64,000 nucleotides of DNA. Source: Stigmatella ashevillena. Lineage in GTDB: Bacteria; Myxococcota; Myxococcia; Myxococcales; Myxococcaceae. The stretch covers positions 558,001 through 622,000 of the forward strand of contig NZ_JAQNDM010000002.1 in assembly GCF_028368975.1 (NCBI RefSeq), written 5' to 3'. Numbering within the stretch: position 1 is the stretch's first letter; each line of letters starts with the position of its first letter. Both the position numbers and the translations under genes were made by a program. The notes beneath the pieces are model-generated. The model saw only the letters and a program-made list of their open reading frames with translations. It did not search any database and was not told where the DNA came from. Shown one piece after another: positions 16,200 through 23,976 of this stretch.

Positions 16200-19100
16200 A
16201 TGTCCACGCGCTGCCACTGGCAAGGGGGTTGGGTATTCCTCGCCTGCCTGCTCATGGCTTCCGGATGCGCCACCGTCTCCCCTCGCTTCTCCCAGGAAGT
16301 CCAAGCGTCCTTTGTCCGGGACGACATGCGGAAGCTCACCACCCGCTCCCTGGAGATGTACTACCCGGAGCCCCTCCGGCCGACGGCATTGCGCATTGCG
16401 GCGCGAGTGGAGGCGTGCGTGGACCGGCTCCGGGAGCTCACCCGGAGCAAACGCCCTCGCGACAAGCTCCTCATCTACCTGACGAGCGCGGGCTTCAATA
16501 ACGCCTACGTGGTGTCAGACCTGGCCAGCATCCCCCAGCAGATGGTGATGCCCGCGCACATGAGCCTGGAGCTGTTCAACCTCATGGATCTCGGGGGCTC
16601 GGAGCTGGGAGACGTGGGGTGCCACGAGGCCGTCCACTACGTGCAGATGCAGCAGGTGGAAGGGTTCTGGTACGGGGTGAACCTGACCACCGGGGGCATC
16701 TTCCAGCCCAACATCTTCACCGAGTCCTGGTTCCTGGAGGGGTTGGCCACGTACTACGAGGGCCACTTCGACCGGGAAACCGGGCGTCCCCACAGCCCCA
16801 TCTGGCACGGCTGGTTCGACGCGGTGGCGCAGGCACGAGGGGGGAACCTGAACCCCGGCCACCTGTCCCCCGAGAACCGGGAGATGGACCCGTTTGGAGG
16901 CAACTACCTCACCGGCAGCCACTTCGTGGCGTGGCTGGCCAAGACCTATGGCGAGCAGAAGCTCTGGGAGCTGGTCCAAGAGCAGGGCTCCTCCTGGTTC
17001 TCCCCCTTCGGCGTCACGCTGCGCTTTCGGCATGTGTATGGAAAGACCCTGGGCGGGCTGTTCGACGAGTTCAGCGCATCGGTGAAGAAGGAGCTCGTCG
17101 TCCGCGAGCGCCCGGCATCCCAGGCGCTGCACGTGCCAGACGTGGGGTACTTCTCGCGCATGGCCTCCTCGCCCCGGGACGGGGCCTCCGCGGTCATCCA
17201 GGTGGGGCGCACCCAGACACCCCACCTCACCGTTTATGAGCGCGATGGGCGTGTCCGCTTCTCGCGTCGGCTCACGCTGCTGCTTCCCGGACGGAAGTGG
17301 ATCAGCAGCGATCCCTCCTCCATGAGCGGCCTGTCGTTCACGCAGGAGGGTGCCCTGCTCTACCTGGTGGCCGCCGACATCGACAGCCAGGGGGCCTATC
17401 TCTCCCGGCTGTGGCGGGTGGACGCTCGGACGGGCGAGGTGCTGCGCACCTGGGACCTCCAGGAAGGCATGGGGGGCGGCGTCATCCCGGATGGGACGGG
17501 GTACGTCTTCGTGGATGTGAAAGGCGATACCGCGAACCTCGCGCGGTTGAACCTGGAATCGGGCCAGACAGAGCCCCTCACCCGGTTCGAGGGACACCTC
17601 TCGCTGGGCCCTCCCTCGGTGTCTCCGGACGGCCAGCGGGTGGCGTTCCCGATGCGCGGGCCGCAGGGGTGGGATCTCGCCCTTCGCGAGCCAACGGGAG
17701 ACGTGCGCTGGCTGACGCGGGATGGGCTCTTCAACTATTCGCCCCACTGGGTGGACGACGATCTGCTGCTGTTCCTGCGCGAGCATGACGGGCGGTTGCA
17801 GGCGCACACCTTGCGGCTCTCCACCGGGGAGATCGTGCGCATCACCGATGCGCCTCATCTGGTGATGGACGCCCACCCCGTGGGAAACGGCCAAGTGGCC
17901 TTCCTCAACCGGGAGGGCTACAGCTTCACGCTCGACCGGGCGCCGCTCGCGCCCATCGACGACGCCGCCCCACCGGTCCTGGCGGCCCTGCTGCCCGTCA
18001 CTCCCGTTCCTCCCGCGCCACCCGAGGCCGTTGCTGAAACGCCCCCGGCCGAAGCGCCCCCAGCCGAAGCAGCCCCCTCTTCCGACACACCCGGAGTCGA
18101 AACACCTGTTTCCCCTCCTCCCGTCCCCTCGGAAGAGCCTCCTGCTCTGCTTGCTGCTGAAGCGGAACCGCAGGCCACCTTCGCCCTGGCCGAACCCCCT
18201 CCGGCGCCAGGACAAGATGTCCACGTTCTGGCCGACAGGCCGTACTCATCCCTCGAAGGGCTCCTCGTTCCCGAGCTGCGCATCCCGGTGGTGCTCCTCT
18301 ACCAAGAGGAGGACACCGAAGACCTGCGCATCTCGGGGCTGCTGTCCATCGCGGGGCAGGACCGGCTCGGCTTCCATGCCTATGCCTTCAACGCCGCGTT
18401 CGACAGCGGCACCACCACCCCCAGCCTCACCTTCAGCTACGGCAACGCCTTGCTGGCACCGTGGTACCTCCTGACGGGTGTCGGCTACGCGCAGACGGAG
18501 GAGGATCAGGAGTTCCGGGACGAGACCTTCACGCTGCGACAGAAGGAGCTCCAGGCCAGCATGTCCCTCTCCCGGAGCTTCTGGACCACGCCGGTCGCTC
18601 TGGGCTTCATCGGCTTGCGGCGCCGGTACGAGTACGTGGGAGTGCCCTCCTCCTCCGTGCTCACCACGCTCTTCGGCCCCTCCTTCGCCACCGCCTACTT
18701 CGCAGGCGAGGGCACCTCCTACGGTGGCACCCAGCGGGGGCTCGGGCTGTCGCTCTCAGGGGCCCTCTACCCGAAGTCCTTCGGCTCTGACGTCACGATG
18801 GGAGATGTTCGCGTCGAGGCGGATGCCTACCTCGGCGGGCTGCCTTTCCTCGGGAGGGACAACCTGCTGCTCTCGGTCGCGGGCCGCTTCCTGCCCGGAG
18901 CGCCTCGGGAGCTGCTCGAGGTGGGCGGTCTGGCCGTGGGCAACACGCTGTACCGCTCCAGAGAGACGGACGGTCAGGGCCCTGGCATCCCGTGGCAGTA
19001 CCAGCCGGGCCTCTCCTTCTCCGAGTACCTGCGCGGCTATGAGGACTACACCATCACGGCGCGCCACGCGGTCATCGGCAATGCCCAGTACCGGTACCGC

Positions 19101-19349
19101 GTCATCATCGACCACGGGTGGACTTCCCTCCTCTATCTGCTTCCGTCCCTCTTCATCAGCCAGTTCGAGTTGGAGGGTTTCGGGGCGTGGGCGCGCACGG
19201 ACTGGAAGGACAACTTCCGGGCGGCCGGGGGCGCGGCCCGGCTGCGGTTCACGCTCGGGCAGACGGTGCCGATCTCCGTCTATTACCAGTATGCCCACCG
19301 CTTCGACGCGGGCCGACAACCCCTGCACTTCGTGGGACTGAGCTTCTAA
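16200..19349 (+). CDS. Lipoprotein fusing a metallopeptidase-like domain, a TolB-type propeller and an outer-membrane barrel
   Basis: This 1049-residue protein opens with a lipoprotein signal ending FLACLLMASGC. Residues 100-290 look like a peptidase-MA-type domain: the zinc motif HEAVHY near 141-146 and WFLEGLATYYEGHF some 35 residues later. Residues 300-585 are a WD40/TolB-like propeller with repeated blade motifs (VSPDGQRVAFP, NYSPHWVDDDLLLF). A Pro/Ala/Glu linker spans about 590-680. The rest is a transmembrane beta-barrel of BamA/surface-antigen style with alternating aromatic strands and a C-terminal Phe (HFVGLSF). The likely role is a cell-surface protease or an anchored assembly factor; the fusion of all three parts is unusual. 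Confidence 0.85.
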   Translation: MSTRCHWQGGWVFLACLLMASGCATVSPRFSQEVQASFVRDDMRKLTTRSLEMYYPEPLRPTALRIAARVEACVDRLRELTRSKRPRDKLLIYLTSAGFNNAYVVSDLASIPQQMVMPAHMSLELFNLMDLGGSELGDVGCHEAVHYVQMQQVEGFWYGVNLTTGGIFQPNIFTESWFLEGLATYYEGHFDRETGRPHSPIWHGWFDAVAQARGGNLNPGHLSPENREMDPFGGNYLTGSHFVAWLAKTYGEQKLWELVQEQGSSWFSPFGVTLRFRHVYGKTLGGLFDEFSASVKKELVVRERPASQALHVPDVGYFSRMASSPRDGASAVIQVGRTQTPHLTVYERDGRVRFSRRLTLLLPGRKWISSDPSSMSGLSFTQEGALLYLVAADIDSQGAYLSRLWRVDARTGEVLRTWDLQEGMGGGVIPDGTGYVFVDVKGDTANLARLNLESGQTEPLTRFEGHLSLGPPSVSPDGQRVAFPMRGPQGWDLALREPTGDVRWLTRDGLFNYSPHWVDDDLLLFLREHDGRLQAHTLRLSTGEIVRITDAPHLVMDAHPVGNGQVAFLNREGYSFTLDRAPLAPIDDAAPPVLAALLPVTPVPPAPPEAVAETPPAEAPPAEAAPSSDTPGVETPVSPPPVPSEEPPALLAAEAEPQATFALAEPPPAPGQDVHVLADRPYSSLEGLLVPELRIPVVLLYQEEDTEDLRISGLLSIAGQDRLGFHAYAFNAAFDSGTTTPSLTFSYGNALLAPWYLLTGVGYAQTEEDQEFRDETFTLRQKELQASMSLSRSFWTTPVALGFIGLRRRYEYVGVPSSSVLTTLFGPSFATAYFAGEGTSYGGTQRGLGLSLSGALYPKSFGSDVTMGDVRVEADAYLGGLPFLGRDNLLLSVAGRFLPGAPRELLEVGGLAVGNTLYRSRETDGQGPGIPWQYQPGLSFSEYLRGYEDYTITARHAVIGNAQYRYRVIIDHGWTSLLYLLPSLFISQFELEGFGAWARTDWKDNFRAAGGAARLRFTLGQTVPISVYYQYAHRFDAGRQPLHFVGLSF

Positions 19350-19355
19350 ACGGAC

Positions 19356-19931
19356 TCAGCCCGCCCGGCCCAGGCCGTAGAGGCCCACCTCGCGGGCGTA
19401 GTCGAGCACCCCACCGGGCACCAGCTCCGAGGGCTCCTCGCCCCGCGCCAGCATGTCGCGGATCTGCGTGGAAGAGACCTCGGCCAGGGGAGGGCCGATC
19501 GTCCCTGGGGCCGGGTACCCAGCCCGGTACAGCACCAGCACCTGCGCCATTCGCTCGATGCGATCAAAGGACTTCCAGTGGGGCAGGTCCTTCAGGATGT
19601 CCGAGCCGATGATCAGCGAGAAGCGAATCGTGGGGTTGCACTCCAAGAGAAAGCTGAGGGTGTCCACCGTGCGTCCGGTCCCCCCCTGCTCCGCGAGGAC
19701 CCTCTCCACGGAGTTCGTCTTCAGCCAGCCCGAGGTCTCCTCGCACATCACCTCGCACATCCGCAGGCGGTGCTCGAAGGGCGCCAGGGCCTTGCCGAAG
19801 GGGTGCTGGTAGGCCGGCATCAGCCACACTTCATCGACTTGCTGAGTGGAGCGCACGTAGAGGGCCGCCAACAGGTGGCCCACGTGGGGGGGATTGAAGG
19901 ACCCACCAAGGAGCGCGACTTTCACGGCCAC
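19356..19931 (-). CDS. nadD: Nicotinate-nucleotide adenylyltransferase
   Basis: NadD adenylates nicotinic acid mononucleotide in NAD synthesis. The 191-residue product has the expected length and both nucleotidyltransferase signatures: GGSFNPPHVGH at residues 9-19 and the C-terminal SSTQIRDML. The residues LPHWKSF after IIGSDILKD agree with bacterial NadD. It is the last gene of a five-gene minus-strand run and starts one base after the preceding gene ends. In many bacteria nadD sits with rsfS and obg; that is not the case here. Confidence 0.95.
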   Translation of the reverse strand: MAVKVALLGGSFNPPHVGHLLAALYVRSTQQVDEVWLMPAYQHPFGKALAPFEHRLRMCEVMCEETSGWLKTNSVERVLAEQGGTGRTVDTLSFLLECNPTIRFSLIIGSDILKDLPHWKSFDRIERMAQVLVLYRAGYPAPGTIGPPLAEVSSTQIRDMLARGEEPSELVPGGVLDYAREVGLYGLGRAG

Positions 19932-19932
19932 C

Positions 19933-20601
19933 TCACTTCACCGAGAGCTTCGTCCCACGTCCCAACTGGAGAACCTGTGGCTCCAGCACCACGTGCCCAT
20001 CCAACCGGAAAGCCGTGAAGCGAAGCTGGTTCTCCACCTTCTCCAGCAGCGCGCACGTCTGTTCCGCCGCTCCCGCCAGCCGGCCCGGCGTCAGAAAGTA
20101 ACGCGGGCCGATCTGTACCACCTTGGGTTCCGGCTCCTTGCCGTGGATGAACACCGTGGCGTTGAGCAGATCCTCGCGCGTCAAATCGTTCTTGTCGTAG
20201 ACGAGGCAGCACAGCGCGTCGCCCATCATGTCCAGCAGCTTCCGGGGAATGGCCGGATCCCGGTACTGGAGGCTGTCACGCTCGGGGACTCGCGAGAAGC
20301 GCTCCAGCACCAACTGGCGGTCCTCTTCGGAGGAGAAGTCCGCGGGGGCCTCTTTCAGGGAAGGCGGGCGGGGAGGCGCGTCCTTGGAGACGAGCCACTG
20401 GCTGACGTCCGCCAGGAAGTCCATGTCCGAGTACTCCCGGCCTCCCCGGCTCTTCTCCCGGCGCTCCAGGATCCACTCGTCCAGGTCGGCATAGCGCCCC
20501 CCGGCAAAGAGGAACCGGCGGGCGCCCTTCTCCCGCAGCAGCTCGTAGGCCGCGTTGAGGGCGGCCAGATCACCATGGCTGTCGGAGAGCACACCAATCA
20601 C
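19933..20601 (-). CDS. Calcineurin-like metallophosphoesterase family protein
   Basis: The 222-residue product begins MIGVLSDSHGDLAALNAAYE, the metal-binding opening (DSHGD) of YfcE-type phosphoesterases, and then FLFAGGRYADLDEW where the second Asp motif (usually GD) has become GGRYAD. The GNHD motif is not seen, but ATVFIHGKEPEPKVVQIGPRYFLTPG retains the final His-containing strand. The middle of the protein (residues 50-130) is unlike classical members. Activity may therefore be altered or lost. It lies between the namZ-like gene and nadD with gaps of 13 and 1 bases. Confidence 0.75.
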   Translation of the reverse strand: MIGVLSDSHGDLAALNAAYELLREKGARRFLFAGGRYADLDEWILERREKSRGGREYSDMDFLADVSQWLVSKDAPPRPPSLKEAPADFSSEEDRQLVLERFSRVPERDSLQYRDPAIPRKLLDMMGDALCCLVYDKNDLTREDLLNATVFIHGKEPEPKVVQIGPRYFLTPGRLAGAAEQTCALLEKVENQLRFTAFRLDGHVVLEPQVLQLGRGTKLSVK

Positions 20602-20614
20602 GGAAGAAACCCGC

Positions 20615-21814
20615 TCAAGTGTACAGCAAGTAGGGGGCCCTTTGCTTCTCGAAGGTCTCCGCCTGTGCGGAGAAGCCTTCCAGGAGCTTGCTCAGCGGCC
20701 AACCCGCCTCGATGCCCCGGCGCACCTGATCCGTGCCGCAGAGCAGATCAAAGGCGGGCACATCCTCCACGAATTCGTAGGCATCCGCGCGCCAGGCGAA
20801 CTGGCCCCCGCCCACCTCCCGCACCGCCTGGAAGATGGCGATGCCCGTGCGAAGGGGCTGGAAGGAGGCCCGGTCCGTGACGTGGATGAAGGCGCCGCTG
20901 CAAGACTCTCCGCGGAACTTGTCGAAGGTGGGGGTAAATCCCACGGGCCGGAAGGCCACTCCCGGCAGGCGCTCCTTGTCGAGCCGGGCCACCAGGGCCT
21001 CCGCGTCCAGCCACGGCGCGCCGAACTGCTCGAAGGGGCGGCAGGTGCCACGGCCCTCGGAGACATTGGTGCCTTCCCCCAGGCACATGCCCGGGTAGAC
21101 GAGCGCCGTGTCCGGGGTGGGCATGTTGGGCGAGGGCGGCAGGAAGGGCAGCCCCGTGTCGGACCAGTACATCTCGCGGCGCCACCCCTCGCACGGGACC
21201 ACCGTCAGCTCGCAACCGAGGTCGAACTCCGCGTTGAAGAGCCGGGCCAACTCGCCCGCCGTCATGCCGTGGCGATTGGGCAGGGGGTAGAGCCCCACGA
21301 AGGAGCGATAGCCCTCCCCCACGAGGTTGCCCTCCAGGGCCACGCCGCCCAGCGGGTTGGGCCGGTCCAGCACGTAGAAGGGCACCCGCGCCTGAGCCGC
21401 CACCTTCATCGCCAGGGCCATGGTGTAAACATAGGTGTAGTAGCGGCTGCCCACGTCCTGAATGTCGAAGACGAGGGCATCCAAGCCGGTGAGCCACTCT
21501 CGGCGCGGCGACAGCGACTCGAAGGTCGAGCCGTAGAGGCTGTGCACCGGAACACCGGTCCGGCGGTCCTTGGCCTCCCCCACGGCCACCATGTACTGGG
21601 CCTCGCCCCGGATGCCGTGCTCTGGGCCGAAGAGCGCCGCCAACGTCACCCCGGGGGCGTTTCTCAACAGGTCCGCCAGGTGGTGGAAGCGTGAGTCCAC
21701 GCTCGTGGGATTGACAATGGCCCCCACCCGCAGCCCCTTGAGCGCGGAGAAGCCCTGCTCCACCCATACGTCCAATCCCGTCTTCACCTTCGTCACGGTC
21801 GCTCTCTTCCTCAC
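20615..21814 (-). CDS. DUF1343 / NamZ-type exo-beta-N-acetylmuramidase
   Basis: The 399-residue product belongs to the DUF1343 family, for which exo-N-acetylmuramidase activity on peptidoglycan fragments is established in Bacillus subtilis NamZ. Landmarks are RVGAIVNPTSVD, LFGPEHGIRGEAQ, VFDIQDVGSRYYTYVYTM, VLDRPNPLGG and SEGRGTCRPFEQFGAPW, all close to the family consensus, including the FGPEHG acidic residue. There is no obvious signal peptide, so it is probably cytoplasmic and acts in cell-wall recycling. The start at 21814 is a GTG. It is co-directional with the cyclase gene upstream (12-base gap). Confidence 0.9.
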   Translation of the reverse strand: MRKRATVTKVKTGLDVWVEQGFSALKGLRVGAIVNPTSVDSRFHHLADLLRNAPGVTLAALFGPEHGIRGEAQYMVAVGEAKDRRTGVPVHSLYGSTFESLSPRREWLTGLDALVFDIQDVGSRYYTYVYTMALAMKVAAQARVPFYVLDRPNPLGGVALEGNLVGEGYRSFVGLYPLPNRHGMTAGELARLFNAEFDLGCELTVVPCEGWRREMYWSDTGLPFLPPSPNMPTPDTALVYPGMCLGEGTNVSEGRGTCRPFEQFGAPWLDAEALVARLDKERLPGVAFRPVGFTPTFDKFRGESCSGAFIHVTDRASFQPLRTGIAIFQAVREVGGGQFAWRADAYEFVEDVPAFDLLCGTDQVRRGIEAGWPLSKLLEGFSAQAETFEKQRAPYLLYT

Positions 21815-21826
21815 CGAAGGCCCGCT

Positions 21827-23155
21827 TCAGCCGTCCTTCAGCCGCTCCAGCGCGCTCTTGGCCGCGCGCCGGGAGTCACAGTTGAACAAGCGGCTCAAGG
21901 TCCCCGAGCCGCCCTCGTCGTCCGGTCCGCCCGAGTCCGCGAGGTCCTTCAACGCCCCCCGCGCGCTGAGCAGCCGCAGTTCGCCCACCGCCGCCGCCGC
22001 CGCCACGCGCACGGTGCACTTGGGGTGCTCCAGCAGATCGATGAGCCGATCCTCGGCATCCCCCTCCCCCGCCTTGATGGCCGCCTTGTACCGGCGCATC
22101 GCGTCCCCCCAGGAGCCTTCCGCCTCTTCCAGGCGCCCGTACAGGTAGCTCTGCACCCCCGGGTTCTTTTCCTGTTCGATCAGCTTGCGGGCCTTGACCA
22201 CCAGGGGGCCCCGCTGCTGGGCAGGAGCCGCCTCGACATCGGAGAGGGCCCGCTCCGCGGCACTGCCTCCCAAGGCCACCACCCCCACGCCCAGCACCAC
22301 CGCCAGCGCCCCGAGTCCCAGTCCCAGCCGCTGCCAGGAGAGCCCGGCGGGCAGTTGGAACCGTCCGTCCCGGGCCAGGCGGGCCTTCAGGGGCGAGAGG
22401 CTCCGCGAGGCGCCTTCTAGGAGCTGTCCCCCCAGGGTCCTCGCGCGGCCGCCCAGGACCACGGCGTGTTGCCCCAGCACCGCGGCATGCTGCCCCAGCG
22501 CCGCAGCGGTCGCGGCAAGGTCCGGCCCCGGCAGTCCCGTCGTCTCCGGGATGCGTGAGAGCGCGATGTTCCCGAAGGGAGGCCCCTCACTGGCGGGCTC
22601 CACCGGAGGCTGCGCGGGCAAGAGCGGCGCCTCCACGCGGTAGGGCGCCTTGGGGACCCGGAAGACGCGAATCTTCCCCGGAATGCCCTTGAGCTCGAAG
22701 GCCCCCACCTCCTGGGAGGGCACCTCCGCCTTGTTCATCGCCAGGTACACGGCCTCCGTGAAGAACACCTCGCCCGCCTCGGTGATGCCCTCCACGCGCG
22801 CGGCGATGTTCACCGGCTCGCCGAAGACGTCACTGGACTCGACGCGGACCTCTCCCACATTGACGGCCACGCGCACATGGAGCTGCGAGTCCTCCTCGGC
22901 CGAGCGGTTGTACTGCCAGAGGCGATCCTGGATGGCGATGCCGCTGAGCACCGCCTGTGTCGGGGACTCGAAGGTGACCAGGAAGGCATCCCCGATGGAC
23001 TTCAGGATGCGGCCCCCAAACGCCTTGAAGATCGGTGCCAGGAGCGCGTGGTGCGTCTGGAGCAGGCGCTCATTCTGCTCATGGGTCTGCCGGCTGGTGC
23101 GTTCGGTGAAACCCTTGATGTCGGTGAAGACGATGGCGAGGTTGGCGGTCTTCAA
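21827..23155 (-). CDS. Class III adenylate/guanylate cyclase-domain protein
   Basis: This 442-residue protein starts at a TTG with the catalytic domain immediately: FTDIKGFTERTS (first metal Asp), KSIGDAFLVTFES (second Asp), VRVAVNVGEVRVESSDVFGE and PVNIAARVEGITEAGEVFFTE. A linker rich in Ala, Pro and Leu is followed by one transmembrane segment near 275-300 (LGLGALAVVLGVGVVALGG) and a C-terminal helical part resembling HEAT/TPR-like repeats. This inside-to-membrane order suggests a membrane-tethered cyclase. Its nucleotide product cannot be assigned. Confidence 0.9.
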   Translation of the reverse strand: MKTANLAIVFTDIKGFTERTSRQTHEQNERLLQTHHALLAPIFKAFGGRILKSIGDAFLVTFESPTQAVLSGIAIQDRLWQYNRSAEEDSQLHVRVAVNVGEVRVESSDVFGEPVNIAARVEGITEAGEVFFTEAVYLAMNKAEVPSQEVGAFELKGIPGKIRVFRVPKAPYRVEAPLLPAQPPVEPASEGPPFGNIALSRIPETTGLPGPDLAATAAALGQHAAVLGQHAVVLGGRARTLGGQLLEGASRSLSPLKARLARDGRFQLPAGLSWQRLGLGLGALAVVLGVGVVALGGSAAERALSDVEAAPAQQRGPLVVKARKLIEQEKNPGVQSYLYGRLEEAEGSWGDAMRRYKAAIKAGEGDAEDRLIDLLEHPKCTVRVAAAAAVGELRLLSARGALKDLADSGGPDDEGGSGTLSRLFNCDSRRAAKSALERLKDG

Positions 23156-23216
23156 AGCCCGCGCAGTGTATGCGGCTGAGCCCCCAGCGCAATCGCTCAG
23201 GGTCCCACGCGTGGAA

Positions 23217-23912
23217 CTAGCGCCGGGACGGCTTGAGGGGCCGCATGCGCTTGGGGGGCGATGACTCGAGCGTGGCCCTGAGCTTCTCGGCGAGCCGGGG
23301 CCTGCCTGTCCGCTCGTAGAGGTCCGCCAGCCGCCGCTTCACCGGGACGTTGTCCGGCTGGAATTGCCGGGCGGCCCCCAATTCGCGCTCCGCGTCCTCG
23401 AACCGCCCCTGCCCCTCCAGCACCTCGGACATCAGGATGCGCACCTGCACCCACTCCGGCCGGGATTTGATGAGGAGCCGGTAGTGCATTTCCGCCTTGA
23501 GCAGATCCCCCTGGGCGAACCAGAGGCCCGCCACGCGGAAGCGGGCATCTTCATAGGAGGGCCGGTAGCGAAGTGCCTCCTCGTAGGCCTTGGCGGCCCG
23601 CAGGGGCTGTCCGCGCTCCTCCCACAGGAGGCCTCGCAAGTAATGGCTCCGGGGGTTTTCCGGGGCCAGGGCGGAGACGGCATCCAGGTGGGCCTCCGCC
23701 CGGTCCAGCCCGCCTCCCAGCTTGAGCAGCAACCGCGCGGCCTCCAGCCGGGGCAGCTCCCAGCGAGGCGAGACGTTAATAAGGGATTCCATGGCCGCGA
23801 GTGCCCCGGCGGTGTCCCCCGCCTCCTCCCGGGCAAGGGCCTCCGTCAGGCCCCTGTTCGCGGACACGTCCATGGCGCCCGCCAGAACGCCGGCCAGGAT
23901 GAGCCACACCAT
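23217..23912 (-). CDS. Exported tetratricopeptide-repeat protein
   Basis: From the ATG at 23912 the product has 231 residues with a signal peptide (MVWLILAGVLAGAMDVSA) and about five TPR-type repeats, such as LERADL-like helices around RSHYLRGLLWEERGQPLRAA, YEEALRYRPSYEDARFRVAG and LSEVLEGQGRFEDAERELG-type segments. A TTG at 23948 would extend it by 12 residues but would lie only 28 bases from the divergent mutS2 start. TPR proteins act as scaffolds; the partner is unknown. It heads the five-gene minus-strand run with the cyclase, NamZ, phosphoesterase and NadD genes. Confidence 0.82.
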   Translation of the reverse strand: MVWLILAGVLAGAMDVSANRGLTEALAREEAGDTAGALAAMESLINVSPRWELPRLEAARLLLKLGGGLDRAEAHLDAVSALAPENPRSHYLRGLLWEERGQPLRAAKAYEEALRYRPSYEDARFRVAGLWFAQGDLLKAEMHYRLLIKSRPEWVQVRILMSEVLEGQGRFEDAERELGAARQFQPDNVPVKRRLADLYERTGRPRLAEKLRATLESSPPKRMRPLKPSRR

Positions 23913-23976
23913 AGGACGGCTGATAACAGAGTGGGCCCTGCCCCTCAATCATCCCTTGACGGCCACGTGGCCGCGA

